Notes: generated by a model from the letters alone, not told the origin. Positions 41,571 through 53,149 are shown, counted from the first letter of the stretch. The stretch is DNA of 64,000 bases from Argyresthia goedartella (GCA_949825045.1 OX463807.1:37716749-37780748); one strand, 5' to 3'. Numbers and translations are program-made.

Positions 41571-42052
41571 GAACACCCTAGCTAGACCGTTAATTAAAGA
41601 CCGACGTTTAACCAAGTCGCTAAAATTCCGTCAGACAAGTGAATTAACGAAACGTTTAACGAGTTGTCTAAACGTTCCTACGCAACAACACATATTCAAT
41701 ATAAATACACTTAAATAGACACAAATATTTTTGTGTACTTAAGTTTATGTTTTAAGAATTTTTTGTTATTCGTACATGTTCAACCTAACACGAAGGTTAA
41801 AGAGGCTTCGTTTCGCTCACCCCCTTTACCCTTCACCTAAGCTACCGCAATGTTTTGCCCTGATGTAAGCTGTACAAATCAGTAGTTAAAAGATAGACTC
41901 TGAAAGTAATCAGCTGTTTGGTGACTTATCTTGTTTAACCTAATTTAACCAACACGCCGGCTTTCGGTAAGACAGATTGTTAAACGTTTTATTTAAATCG
42001 AAATGCTAGTGACTTGGTTAAACGTCGGTCTTTAATTAACGGTCTAGGGTGT
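41571..42052. mobile_element. MITE with ~47-bp TIRs, containing a P-family fragment
   Basis: AACACCCTAG...GACCGTTAATTAAAGACCGA (41571-41620) is inverted at 42003-42052 with a 4-bp indel. No ORF. The interior 41700-41890 matches the P family (TTCGTTTCGCTCACCCCCTT). Confidence 0.75.
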
Positions 42053-42239
42053 TAGTTAGTGTCTGATTTCACCAACTATGACATATACATTACCTAGTTA
42101 AAGCAGGTAATGGACATCAATATTAATTATATTTCATACATACACACAACGTCTCAGGTATTATAAACATAGCCTAGGTATTGTATAGAATATCTGCATT
42201 ATACAGATTGCCGCTAATATATATAATATACATATATAC

Positions 42240-42283
42240 AAAGGTACAATATATATATATATATACTATATATTGTACCTTTT
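42240..42283. repeat. AT-rich hairpin
   Basis: AAAGGTACAATATATA pairs with TATATATTGTACCTTT around a TA-rich loop. Confidence 0.8.
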
Positions 42284-42298
42284 CATTGAGTAGGTATG

Positions 42299-42770
42299 CT
42301 GACGACCCGAATGGCCGAGTCGGCAGTGACCCTGCCTACGAAGCCAAGGGTCCCGGGTTCGAGTCCCGGTGGGGGCAAATATTTGTTTGATGATAACGGA
42401 TGTTTGTACCCTAGTCATGGTTGTTTATCTATCTAAGTATAATATTAATCTATATAAGTATAGGAAATATTAAACTGCACATCAATAATAGTGATTTGCA
42501 CAGCAAATATACTGATTTTCACAGCAAATATCAGGGAAAAATACTGCGGTAGCTTAGGAGAAGGGTAAAGGGGGTGAGCGAAGCGAAGCCCGTAGGTTCA
42601 ACATTTAAGAACAACAAAAATACTTAAAACATAAAAAGTGTTTTTGCTGATCCTTTTTAAATACTAGCCTATAAGTATGTGTATCGTTGTCTAGTAGCCA
42701 AGATACTGGAAATCCTAGTTTGGGGCTGGATCAGTGTGTGTAAATAGTATCCAAGGAATTATTATGTTAG
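42299..42770 (+). repeat. tRNA-derived SINE (copy 1), split by a P element
   Basis: The head has an A-box-like TGGCCGAGTCGG and a B box GGTTCGAGTCC, as in Pol III tRNA promoters. The body resumes at 42671 with GTATGTGTATCGTTGTCTAG after the P element at 42462-42670. The second copy (46743-46985) is uninterrupted and proves the join. Not a tRNA gene: the body extends beyond the tRNA-like head. Confidence 0.85.
42462..42670. mobile_element. P-family palindromic MITE, copy b
   Basis: Flanked by the 8-bp duplication ATAAGTAT (42454-42461; 42671-42678). Ends AGGAAATATTAAACTGCA and AAATACTAGCCT; central GTGAGCGAAGCGAAGCCC. No ORF. Confidence 0.85.
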
Positions 42771-43350
42771 GCAACCGTGGTATTATAAATTGAGTGGTTC
42801 GTTCACCGCAGCTTCTATAGCTGGTGTGTTCTAAATAGGTTTATCCGACCACAAATCGAAGATAATGCAATATTTACCGCTTGGGAACGCTAGGTTTGTA
42901 CGTACTGAATACGACACGTATCAAGTGTATGCCCTATTGCATTGTTGCCCGTGTGCCCGTGTGACCGTGTCGCGACGCGACGCAGGTACGTGACTTTCAT
43001 TATCTTTATTACAAACTTACCTACACACATGTTATTGTTAAACGAGCTATTGCGAAATATGTTGTTGTTAACCCCTGACCTACGAAATGAGGACAAAGTC
43101 CGTGTTTTGTATTGAACAGTGAGTCGACTCGACTGCTAGTACTACGTCAACTTACATTGTTTACTTATAGAACATTCGTGGGTGACGCTGACGCGTGGTG
43201 GGGCCAGGCGGGCGGGCGGTACCGTATCACTTGTGTCTGCTGCGCGTCCGTCCGTCAGCCGGCTTTATAATAATATAAAAAAACCTAACCGGTAGAGAGC
43301 TTCAATGTTGTCGCAGCAACAAATAATGTACTACATGTATGTACACGCAA
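42771..43350. other. Unassigned
   Basis: No ORF or repeat I can support. A GC-rich patch at 43180-43262 carries a GTCC run. Confidence 0.4.
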
Positions 43351-43358
43351 TTTTAAAA

Positions 43359-43624
43359 GGGCTAGTATTTAATCGCACATCAAAAATACTGATTTGCACA
43401 GCAAAAAATATAAGCGAAAGCACTTTTTATGTTTTAAATATTTTTTTTGTTCTCAAGTTTATGTTTGAAGTATTTTTTGTTGTTCTTGCATATTCAACCT
43501 AACACGAAGGATAAAGGGGGCTTCGCTTCGCTCACCCCCTTTACCCTGCACCTGCTACCGCAGCTTTTTGACCTGATATTTGCTGTGCAAATCAGTATTT
43601 TTGATGTGCAGTTTAATATTTCCC
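43359..43624. mobile_element. P-family palindromic MITE, copy c
   Basis: 8-bp duplication TTTTAAAA (43351-43358; 43625-43632). The TIRs are about 45 bp, both containing AAAAATACTGATTTGCACAG. The centre has CTTCGCTTCGCTCACCCCC. Confidence 0.88.
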
Positions 43625-44220
43625 TTTTAAAAATAGCTTAAGTGCGGGTCAGATTCCCACATGAAGGATTCCGTACTACCGCACAAGAAAACCTTAACGT
43701 ATATAATAATTATGACCGAACGTGGATTCGAACGCAGAATACAAATTAAAGCGTCAGATCAGCTCTCCGCAAAAACATTCAACTAAATAGCGACTCTTGC
43801 TAACTTTGAGTTGCTAACTTTTGACAACGACGTAATAAACTGAAATTCATCCTGCACAACGCGGGCGCGGCGCGCGAACATTCAAAACTCACCCACCCAC
43901 AAGTTGCCTCTCTTTCTATCGCGTAACTCTATCTCTCGCGTCAGACGCCGCCGCCGCACCCGTAACGTTAGGGTTGTCCTCTTGTGACGAATATTTACTT
44001 CCCAGCTACGAACCATTACTCTTATGCTTCATTTGTGAACATTCATAAAAGGGAAATATCAAACTGCACAACAAAAATACTGATTTGCACAGCAAATATC
44101 AGGTCAAATTCTGCGGTAGCTTAGGTGAAGGGTAAAGGGTGTGAGCGAAGCGAAGCCCCCTTTATCCTTCGTGTTAGGTTGAACATGTAATAACAACAAA
44201 AAATACTTAAGTACACATAA

Positions 44221-45586
44221 TAGTAGTTTATGTGACTGCTACATAATGGAGGGCATTAATACTCGAGAGTGGGTTTATGAAACGAGCCGAGGGCGAGTTT
44301 CATAATAATATCACTCGAGAGTTTTAATGCCTAATTATGTACAGTTACATACACTAGTTTATCGGAACTTATCTAATTAATTTATTCATTGCAACTTGGT
44401 ACACTCACAAACACATAATTACTGAACAATTCCCTTACGTACCCTAAAAATTTTATTTTTAAAATCAAAGTTAAATTATATACTTCCAAATAATAATAAC
44501 CTACTTAAATAATAAATAAATCTAAAATACATAAAACTACACAAATAAACTACCCCAGAACGCTCCCGGACCAAAGGTACCCATTACGCTGGCAGCGTTG
44601 CCGCGCTGCACAGCAAGTGAGACCCTTTGCACCAGGAACGTTCCGGAGCGGTAGTCATGGCCTCGGTCCCTCAAGCGACGCCCAATGTCCCTGATGAAGG
44701 CCCTCCTACCCAGCGATCCCCACACCCCCGTGGTCTCGACGGCCAATGGAACAAACCAATAACTCCCCATCAGCTGTGCGTACCTACTTAACGCATTTCT
44801 GCCGCGCCGCCGACTCCGCAGCCGCACCAGCAGTCTGCATGGTGGAGCCTATATGAGATGCCGCGAAAGTGCACACGCACGTCGCATCCCACAAAAGGCT
44901 ACGGCCCCTCTCCCAAGGTATCAAAGTGACACCGTCCGGACGTTTCCCGTCGCTGCGACACAAACCAGGCGGCTCAAGAACCGCCGGTATGTTAGCCGAG
45001 ACGAGAATTCTCCGGACGATGTCATTGATGGAGTGATGACGAGACTGCCTCCCTGCACTTCTGACGCAGTGTAGTCCGTGACGCCCCAGCGAATCGACTG
45101 ATACACCGCAAACACAGCGGTGTGGCTCGCAAATGCTACATCCCAATCGAAGCGCCACGGCCACGCGCAGGGAGTTGTCATCTAGATGGGTGCCTAAATG
45201 AGGAGACGGCAACGCATGCAACCAAGCACCAGATTCCGGTTTACTACTAGTTTATCTAAACACATATCATAAGCTCTCTTTGATGTGTTCAGGAACCGCA
45301 TGTTTGACCGGCATTGTGGCTCTGCAGTTGTTTAGCTTGTTCTGTAGTACCAACTTCACGCAGGCGGGCGTCGGCGGTCGAAATTTGAATATCAGTACCA
45401 ACTTCACAGACAAACTAGGAGCGGCACGCAGGCGGGCGTCGGCGTTCGAAATTTGAATATCATAAGGTCATAATGTGTAATTTTTCAGATAAGAAATGAG
45501 TTTTTACCAAGTAGTTTAACATTATGCTGATCGTAACGTGCGGTTTTTGTACGCAGTAAAGAGGGTTTATGATATGTGTGTAGAGA
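44221..45586 (+). repeat. Repeat Q, copy 2, split
   Basis: 44221-44363 is the hairpin half (CATTAATACTCGAGAGTGGG paired with ACTCGAGAGTTTTAATGCC; loop GAGCCGAGGGCGAG). 45246-45586 is the rest, from CTAGTTTATCTAAACACATA to TGTGTGTAGA. The RLE insertion between them made the 11-bp repeat ACTAGTTTATC. Confidence 0.8.
44364..45245 (-). pseudogene. Retroelement 3' end with restriction-like endonuclease domain
   Basis: Minus frames 45235-44784 and 44827-44537 (frameshift near 44800). Features in order: [20 protein letters not shown] with a later HGLHC (Cys/His cluster), [16 protein letters not shown]-like [18 protein letters not shown]...LLWDATC (PD...D pattern of a PD-(D/E)XK nuclease), and a tail VQRVSLAVQRGNAASVMGTF. 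The order Cys/His cluster, RH, LEP, RPD resembles the restriction-like endonuclease end of R2-type non-LTR elements. The 3' UTR ends AATAAATTAATTAGATAAGT near 44375. Flanked by an 11-bp target duplication (44353-44363; 45246-45256). The RT is missing (5' truncation). Confidence 0.65.
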
Positions 45587-45671
45587 AAATATTTAAAACA
45601 TAAAAAGTGTTTTGTTGATCCTCCTTTGCTGTGCAAGCCGGTATTTTTGATGTGCGATTAAATACTAGCCT

Positions 45672-46742
45672 TAATAAAATACTTACTTAGTGGTCAGAAA
45701 ACTATTTTAAGTCTCTATATTTTAAACTAAGGGTATACATAATACTGTGTGTATCTGCTCTGTCTATGAAACTAAATAGAAATTGTTTTGCGAATGAAAT
45801 ATAATGACGAAGTATAAGAAACCGCTACAATTATACTCCGTACCTACGTGTAATGCGGGTGGCGCTCGGCATCCCTCTAAACCACAGAGTACTTTAATAT
45901 TTTTGAACCGAGCGCCCAGGCCGTAAAGTGTAGAGTGTCACCTGCGCTACCTACAACAATCGCTAAGCACCTACAGAATCGGTTGTGCCGCCCGTGCAGG
46001 CTGGATTGCGCCGCATCACTACGCCCGAAAGCTTCTTTTACTCTGACATCACAAGGTCGTCCTGTAAACTTCTGTCTCGCTAGATCACGCTAGGGTTACC
46101 TACGTGAGATTTGTGTTTGTGAATTTTAGTCCACTCTGTGTAAGAGAGGTGTTATATTAGTACTTATTCAGGCGATTGGCCAATTCTAAGGCTAGGTAGT
46201 AATACCTTCTTACTTACGTAATTTAAAAAAAAGGGTTTACTTTTAGGTAAACAAAAAGGTATTCAATTAAAAAGGAATCGAGTTTTATTTGTGAACAATT
46301 CCTTTAGACACCCTAAAATGTATGGAACGTCATTGTTTGTTGCAAAAATGGCAGAAAAGTTGCTTATGAGGAGCGACTAGCGCGCGAGGCGACTGCCAGC
46401 CAAGCGAGCGGCAACATAACTGAATTCCCGTCAGGCGGGTTGGCCGGTCGAACACGTACCTAAACTATTGAGTGAGACCCCCTGACAGAACACAGAACCC
46501 TGAGGTTGCGAAACCGATATCAAACCAATGGCGCCGCCACAAACAACCATGTGTTAATGATGAGCCGCGAAGTCTATGATCATACTTGAACCATGCACCT
46601 TTAATTTATAACATCCCGTGTAGAACCCTTAAAACTAAAAGGTTCCCCTTACCAGAGACATGCTATTTTTTTTTTTTTCTTGTACGACGGTACGGACCAA
46701 CTCGCACTCTACCCATTTTATTTATCCGAAATAAACAATTTT
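45672..46742. other. Unassigned
   Basis: No ORF or family recognised. 45840-46100 is GC-richer (GGCGCTCGGC...GAGCGCCCAGG) and may be an old insertion. Confidence 0.4.
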
Positions 46743-46985
46743 GACGACCCGAATGGCCGAGTCGGCAGTGTCCCTACCTACGAAGCCACCGGTCTCGGGT
46801 TCGAGTCCCGGTGGGGGCAAATATTTGTTTGATGAGAACAGATGTTTGTACCCTAGTCAGGTTGTTTATCTATCTAAGTATAATATTTATCGATACAAGT
46901 ATGTGTATCGTTGTCTAGTACCCAAGATACAGGGAATCCTAGTTTGGGGCTAGATCAAATTGTGTAAATAGTGACCAAGGTATTA
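46743..46985 (+). repeat. tRNA-derived SINE (copy 2), intact
   Basis: Begins GACGACCCGAATGGCCGAGT, B box GGTTCGAGTCC at about 46799, body to CCAAGGTATTATTATTA. About 90 percent like copy 1 by eye. Confidence 0.88.
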
Positions 46986-47394
46986 TTATTATATTATTAC
47001 AATTGTTCAGAATGATGTATCGTCTCTTAACAATAGAGCACCTTGTTATCTAGTCGCTGTAAAAAAATTAAATACGTGACGTATATTCGCCGAATTTAAC
47101 TCACTCCTTTGTAGTTTGTTTGAAGTTATTATTAGTAAAATGATTATGATAATAAGGATCCATCGATGAGTTAACATAGGTACCTGCTTTAGTTACAAAG
47201 TGGACGCAGACGCAAGTGAGTCAACGGACAATCTTCAGGGTTTGATAAGATGGTGTTTTATCAGTTTTGAAACCTTGGCCGTCGGACCCGATGTCCTCCT
47301 GCCTGCATGAGCGCAGTAATGCTTGCCGCGCACTTTTCCGAATGTAAATGTGTACAGTAGAGGTAGGGAGATGTTTCAGCGATAGTCATAAGAC

Positions 47395-47775
47395 TTCCAA
47401 ATTCCAAATGTCTTTATTACTGTAGATATTTACATATACTTAGCAATCGTCATTTTTTGCCACTTCTCTACATTGGACCACTGTGGGAGAAGAAGGGCGT
47501 AGAAACTCCCACAGATTGATTTTTAGATCTCTTTTTAAAAATTGTTTATGCTTAACTAATACAAAATATAATATTTACTCATTATCATAATTAATAAGCA
47601 GGAATAAATAATTACAAAATTATTAACAGCAAGGTCTGTGTTGAGCCAGATTAACCCCATACAGACCCATCATTTAAGTAATCTTGAACATTGTAATATC
47701 CCTTTTTCGACAAAGTCGCTTTAACATGGATTTTAAATTGCTCAAATGGCAATTTCAAGATCTCCAGAGAGAGAT
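47395..47775 (-). pseudogene. LINE 3' end with ORF2 C-terminus
   Basis: The minus strand reads LPFEQFKIHVKATLSKKGYY, then NVQDYLNDGSVWG and stop (47770-47655), the usual C-terminal tail of CR1/jockey ORF2, followed by a 3' UTR ending AATAAAGACATTTGGAATTT near 47400. The UTR end recurs at 58973-59057. Confidence 0.75.
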
Positions 47776-47982
47776 CTCATAAGCATAATAAGCAATGACA
47801 GGTTTCGAGAAGTTTCTTACGATTCATTCACCGTCGGTTTAAGTATATATAATGAATGCATCTATCATGACGTCAGTGCTCAGAATGCACATATTTTAAA
47901 CGACGTACATTGGTAGGTAACTATTCGTTTATTGTTATTCTGTGGTACGAACATTGTTCATTATGAATTTACAGCTAATTTT

Positions 47983-48060
47983 TAAGGTTCCGTAACCCAG
48001 CCGAACCCTATTGAGATACTCCGCTGTCGGTCGTTCGGTAGGTCCGTCCGTGTTAGTACG
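47983..48060 (+). repeat. Degenerate TTAGGGTTCCGTACC repeat
   Basis: TTAAGGTTCCGTAACCCAGC...CCGAACCCTATTG...CTCCGCTGTCGGTC matches the left 70 bp of the copies at 39829 and 30357. Confidence 0.65.
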
Positions 48061-48069
48061 ATCCTCGAT

Positions 48070-48150
48070 TGTCGAGTCCTCGGTCCCTCAAACGACGCTC
48101 AATGTCCTTGATGAAGGGCTCCCGTGGTCTCTACAGTCAGAGGGACGAAC
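48070..48150 (-). repeat. RLE retroelement fragment
   Basis: CCTCGGTCCCTCAAACGACG and CCGTGGTCTCTACAGTCAGA match 44660-44750 of the RLE element. The downstream ORF to 48350 is unrecognised. Confidence 0.6.
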
Positions 48151-48701
48151 AGATAACGTTATATGACACTAACCATAGAATCTTTGAAAATAATAGCATA
48201 GAATATAAGGACATATATTGCACACAAAAACAAACAACACGCAATTTATGGAATAAAAACATAATATGGCAGTATGTTAAAGAAAGTATAAGGAAGTATA
48301 AGCATTATTTACAGTTGCTGGAAAATATCTTGGCCAGAATGAGTGAATGAATGGATCTAAACAATGTTTTAAAAACAGTTTAAACTTTGAAAATAAGCAT
48401 GTCATGTCGTTTTTTATTTAAGAATTTTAACCTTAATTCCTTCATTCATTCACCTGGCCTAGTTATTTTTCCAGCAACTAACTGTACCTTATCCAAATCA
48501 TCAAAACATAAACAATCAAAACGAAAACACATCGTCAGCATGACCGCTGTGAGTAAGAAAAAGGGGTTGTTCTAGCAGATTCGAAAAAAGCAGATCCGCG
48601 TAGTTAAAAACCGGAAGACGGATTCATTGTCAAAAAGGCGGGGTAAAAAGCGGAAAAGCGGTGAATCTGGCAACGCTGGCGGGGGGGGGGGCTCAGCGCT
48701 G

Positions 48702-49777
48702 CAGTGTTGCCGTTCTGGCGAATTTGTCGCTAGATCTAGGGGATTTCGTGACTGTTTAGCGGGATTTTTTTTCGTTTCAGCGACAAATAAATATTTAGCG
48801 TCTTTTGAACCGTAGGCTAGGCGACTTTTATCAGAAATATCACGATGTATTGATTTTAATGGGAAATTAGGAGAAAAAATACAAAAACAGCTTTCGACTA
48901 ACTATGAAGGCCTAGAAAAAATGGCTCCATTGAGCGAGGAAGAGGCACTAAAACAATCGAAAAACACATCAATATTAGATCTTGGAAAGGAAATGGGAAT
49001 TTAAAAATAGACAAAATTTTGCAGCAATGGCAAATTATTCACTTTGTCGATTGGAGTCCGCTAAATGGAGATCCTATTAGCTTTTGGGCTAAAGTGGCTG
49101 CATATAAAAATGCAGTAGGAATAAATACCTTTCAGGATTTACGTGATTTCGCTATCATAATATTGTGAAAAACAAACTTCGCAATACAGTTTCTGACAAA
49201 ACTCTAAATTATATTCTTCTAATCAGAAATGAATTCAGAATTTAAAACAAAAATTGCTCTACATATGATCTTCCGGACGAAGTTGTTAACGAAGTAGCTA
49301 AACGAAGATCAAACGCAACCGGAGACCTTGGAGAGGCTTCATCTTCCGCTGACATTATAATTGAACACCCAAATGACTTCTTCCTTGATTTTGAATATTA
49401 GGTTTAAGTACCTAGCTAATTATCCAGTTTTTTTGTAAAGTAATTAATGCTTACCTAAATATTTAACTGTTTAAAGATTAAGGATTAGGTGTTTTATTTG
49501 TTACTGGATTTTTTTAATAAACATGTTTCACTTATTTTGCCTGCTCATTATTTAACAGTTTTGTTAGATTATTATTAATTTAATCATTTTAGTGTAATAA
49601 AAGGTGTTTGCATGAATTACAAAAGTATAAAACTAGATTAGACTTAGGCAACAGCGGTTTATATAATAGATAAAATCTAGGGACATCTAGCGGATTTTCA
49701 GAAAAGATTTTATCGCATATCTAGCGGAATTTTTCAGAATATCTAGCGACTCAAAAATTTGTAGAACGGCAACACTG
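48702..49777 (+). mobile_element. Small hAT element with transposase C-terminal remnant
   Basis: Ends CAGTGTTGCCGTTCT (48702) and its complement (49777), with GCGCTG repeated next to both ends. Inside, plus-strand fragments read WSPLNGDPISFWAKVAAYK, NTFQDLRDFAIIIL and NKLRNTVSDKTLNYILLIRN, the hAT dimerisation region with its ERxFS segment deleted. The right end carries repeated TCTAGCGG motifs (49686-49745). It is an internally deleted, dead copy of a different hAT family from that at 36752. Confidence 0.8.
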
Positions 49778-49809
49778 GCGCTGACTTTCAGTTAGTGCCA
49801 GGTAGTGGC

Positions 49810-49965
49810 CGTGCGCGCCACAATCGGTGTGCGTGCAATACTTACAAATTACTTTTTACTTTATTGCACATACACATTATTGGACAATTACAAACACAGT
49901 TGGTATACAAAGGCGTGCTTATCTCTATATAGAGATTTCTTCCAGCAAACCCAGGGCTGACAGGA
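49810..49965 (-). repeat. LINE 3'-end fragment
   Basis: On the minus strand CCCTGGGTTTGCTGGAAGAA, then ACTATGTGCAATAAAGT-type sequence. This resembles 3' ends of RTE-like LINEs common in moths. No coding left. Confidence 0.45.
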
Positions 49966-50209
49966 AAACATGATTCTTTATAAATTTTACTGTAATAAAA
50001 TATATGAATGATACATAATATATAAATCTGATAACTAGATCGGTGTATGTTTATATTCAAGGCATAAACTACAAAAAACGTCGAAACAAGTTTATTTCCG
50101 CCCATGTAGAAGTAGTTTTTGAGTTTCATAGAAACTAAAACCAAAGAAATTTTTTATTCTTAACAAAATTATTCTAATCTTATTCTTAGGGCGGTATGCC
50201 TTTGAAGTA

Positions 50210-51670
50210 CTTATGTATCGTACAGTTTGTCACATGAGGTCACCCACCCAGGTTATAATCTCAACTATACTCATCATGGAACATCAACAACATTCTAACA
50301 TTGTGATATCGTGTAGGGTGCCTTGCGGCCATTATATTATGTCGTATGTGTGTTTTCCCTGGGGTCATTATGTACAGAGATATATCGATAAAAACATAAT
50401 GACACATTATCTCGGGAAGGGAAAGGTGCATGATGAAAACGTATATGACCTAAAATTATGGCAAAAAGCGACCCTACGCGATAGCGGAATAAAAGTAAGC
50501 AGTAAAAAAAATTTTTTTTTGGAAAACATTTACAATTCTAAAAATATGAGGCAAAGACTTAAAAAAATCTAGCGTCCCCTTACCTACACCTCGACCCAAC
50601 ATTCATATACTCACGGCTATATTCCCATAAAGGGGTAGCCTAGAGCTGCAATTGGGATACACTTTACTATACCTACTTTATTATTTCACATAAAACAATT
50701 AAGCTTGTGAATGCAAACTGTTTTAACGAAAGTAAACGATTCGGAAACCAAACAGCAAAATATTTGTAGGGTAATAAATAATACTAATAACATTTACCTA
50801 TGTAAATAACACAGTTTGTGCTACCTACTTTAACATTTTAAATAGGTATACCTAGTCTGGTATTCATTTTCTTACCTAGTAGACTCCTTGGGATAGTTAA
50901 AATATGAAATGTCTTTTCTGTTTCTATTATCATTCATACAGACAGTACAGTACAGCATTTTGAAAGTCCAAAACGTATACTTAAACACTTTTATCTAAAC
51001 ACGTATCATAAACACTCTGTACTGCGTCCAAAAACCGCACTTTACGATCAACATAATGTTAAACTACTTGTAAAAACTCATTTCTAATCTGAATATTGAA
51101 CATTTTGACCATAATATGTAAATTTTCCACATATTATGACATTCAAATTTCGAACGCCGACGCCCGCCTGCGTGCCGCCCCTACTTTGTCTGTGAAGTTG
51201 GTACTACAGAACAAGCTAAACGACTCAATGCCACTATGCCGGTCGAACATGCGGTTCCTGAACACATCAATGAGAGGTTATGATATGTGTGTAGATAAAC
51301 TAGTGTACATAATTAGGCATTAAAACTCTCGAGTGATATTATTATGAAACTCGCCTTCTGCTCATTTCATAAACCTACTCTGGAGTTTGAGTGCCCTCCA
51401 TTATGTATCAGTCACAGAAACTACTATAATAACTATTTACAGTTTATTCCACATAATACAATTCGATAAGGTAGGTGACAACAAATAAGACGTGGTTTGT
51501 GAAGGCCCTCCTTTTGGGCACTGGCCGAACGAGCGTAAACCGGTTTTATCCAGTGGCGGGGCGTACGCGACACAGCGGCCAGTGCTCACTCACACAAGCG
51601 CAGTAGGCTTGTAGTAGGTTACCTACGACGACGGCGTGGTGCTATGAACCTTTGTCTCTGGTCCCCCATT
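50210..51670 (-). repeat. THAP-exon repeat, right copy, with Q3 inserted
   Basis: Inverted relative to 15540-16145. Minus order: segment S (51670-51478), repeat Q3 (51426-50989), then the exon (about 50985-50890) reading MLYCTVCMNDNRNRKDISYF, NYPKESTR and a GTAAGA donor, then intron-like sequence to 50210. It contains about 470 bp (50290-50760) absent from the left copy. The exon has the C-x2-C and FNYPK layout of a THAP N-terminus with no stop here. Confidence 0.55.
50989..51426 (-). repeat. Repeat Q, copy 3
   Basis: The empty site is preserved in the left THAP repeat: AGTTATTAAAGTGTTTAAG (15865-15885) versus AGTTATTA plus Q3 plus AGTGTTTAAG here. This fixes the Q termini at TAGTAGTTT...TAGATAA. 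Confidence 0.85.
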
Positions 51671-52082
51671 TCCTCCCTTTGGGGAAGGAATTTCTCCACA
51701 TCCCTTCTTAGTGTTACCCAACGCTACATCGTTCATAAGTAACCCCTGTACTCACAGAGTTGCAAGACTCTAGCTCCACCGGCTTAGCTTGTGCGTTGCC
51801 TTTCTGTCACGCAAATAAGTATATCGTTTTATTAAGTGGATAGCTTACTTACTTACTTACTACTTACATACACCTCGAAGGTTTTAGCACAAGCTATTTA
51901 AATGTCTAACTATTTGACATGTGAACCATCAAGGTACCTTATTTTGTAAATACAATAAGTTGTATGATAAGTACAAATTCGTATGCATCATCATCAATAT
52001 ACAACTAACCTACTAACTTGTAGGTGTAGGTGTTGGTGAATTTGTTTTTATATGCATTGACGCAGTTACTTAAATAATGCTC
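51671..52082. other. Unassigned
   Basis: No ORF or repeat supported, except a CTTA microsatellite at 51848-51866. Confidence 0.4.
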
Positions 52083-52345
52083 AATTGCGTGACGAGCTCT
52101 GGCGTTGCTCTGCCTCGTAAGCGTGGGGTCCGGGTTCGAGTCCCGGCTGGGAGGAAGTAAAATGAAATCCCCAGGTCTGGATGTTTACATATAACCTGAC
52201 GTCGCTGTTTCTGGTTCCCACGACACAGGGTATCCTAGTGTGGGGCCAGAGGCAATGTGCGTGCCTGTACATTCAGGTTTATGTTTATGTAAATAATGAC
52301 CAGACGGAATATCGATCGAAAGTATTTGAATAATATTGAATAAAT
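52083..52345 (+). repeat. tRNA-derived SINE (second family)
   Basis: B box GGGTTCGAGTCCCGG at 52133-52147 follows a tRNA-like head. The body (GGGTATCCTAGTGTGGGGCC) is distantly like that of the SINE at 46743. Ends near AATAAATATAAC. Confidence 0.7.
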
Positions 52346-53149
52346 ATAACTAAAAAAAGTATTATATTTTTTGAGCAGCTTGCCACCTGTCAAGCGTGTA
52401 TTTTAACACGTGCCAGCACTTTGGCCAGCGCCAGACCTACGCGCCGCCAGGCAATAACTGAAAATGTGTTTTTAAATATGCCTCGAGGCATTTTCATCCC
52501 AATAAGAACGTAACTTTTCTTATTGGGAAGGAACACGTAAATTACTAGTTTAACCTTGAAGTCTTACTTTTGTTTATCAGTAGATAAAAATAGGTGGTTA
52601 ATTGTAAGTTAAGTTGATTAGCCTTAACCCGCTGCCCCGTTTGCGTACTGACGTGATACGCACGATACGGAGTGTTCAATCTGTTGAGTATCGAATCATT
52701 TCTGTGGTATCGACCAGACGAACGTTACACAGCAGCCTCTTATCACACCACGCACGTGGCGTTATACATATATCCGACAAATAAAGCCTGTACTGTGTAC
52801 TGATCCAATCCATCCTACATTGTAGTTGTAATGTTCAGTACACTACAGTATAAGATTGTATCCGGGAGGATACCACAACATCTTATGCCGATTTAGTTTA
52901 GGAAACTAAAGTGACCAGCAAAATTAGCAGCACATATGTACTTCATTATGGAGTATTGGAGTGGAAATGGTAGCCATGATGATGCTCTCGTTTCGAACCT
53001 TATATCTGTATCTCTATTAGAGCTATTACCCCACTAGGGTAGTTGTATGTACTGCACCTTACCTATTCATTATTTATAATGATTACAGCTGATGCAGATA
53101 ATACAAAGACGATTTGTCAAATTGTACTTATATAGTTTTGATATTTGAA
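52346..53149. other. Unassigned
   Basis: AT-rich, no coding signal. Contains AATAAAGCCTGTACTG near 52780, perhaps an old LTR or LINE end. Confidence 0.35.

Larger units (their letters stand above)
44051..45671. mobile_element. P-family MITE, copy d, with two nested insertions
   Basis: Left end GGGAAATATCAAACTGCAC, right end GATTAAATACTAGCCT; flanks TCATAAAA and TAATAAAA (7 of 8 match). Repeat Q2 (44221-45586) is inserted in it and an RLE retroelement end is inserted in Q2. Confidence 0.8.

Noticed and set aside
42299..42378. Apparent tRNA gene with A and B boxes (also 46743 and 52083)
   Set aside because: The tRNA-like head continues into a repeated body found in several copies; these are SINEs.
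50213..50572. 119-aa plus ORF
   Set aside because: It lies antisense within the intron-like part of the THAP repeat, and the left copy lacks most of it.
51478..51665. Segment S as a separate protein gene (minus ORF of the left copy, 15510-15821)
   Set aside because: The frame is not kept between the two copies; it is part of the THAP-exon repeat.
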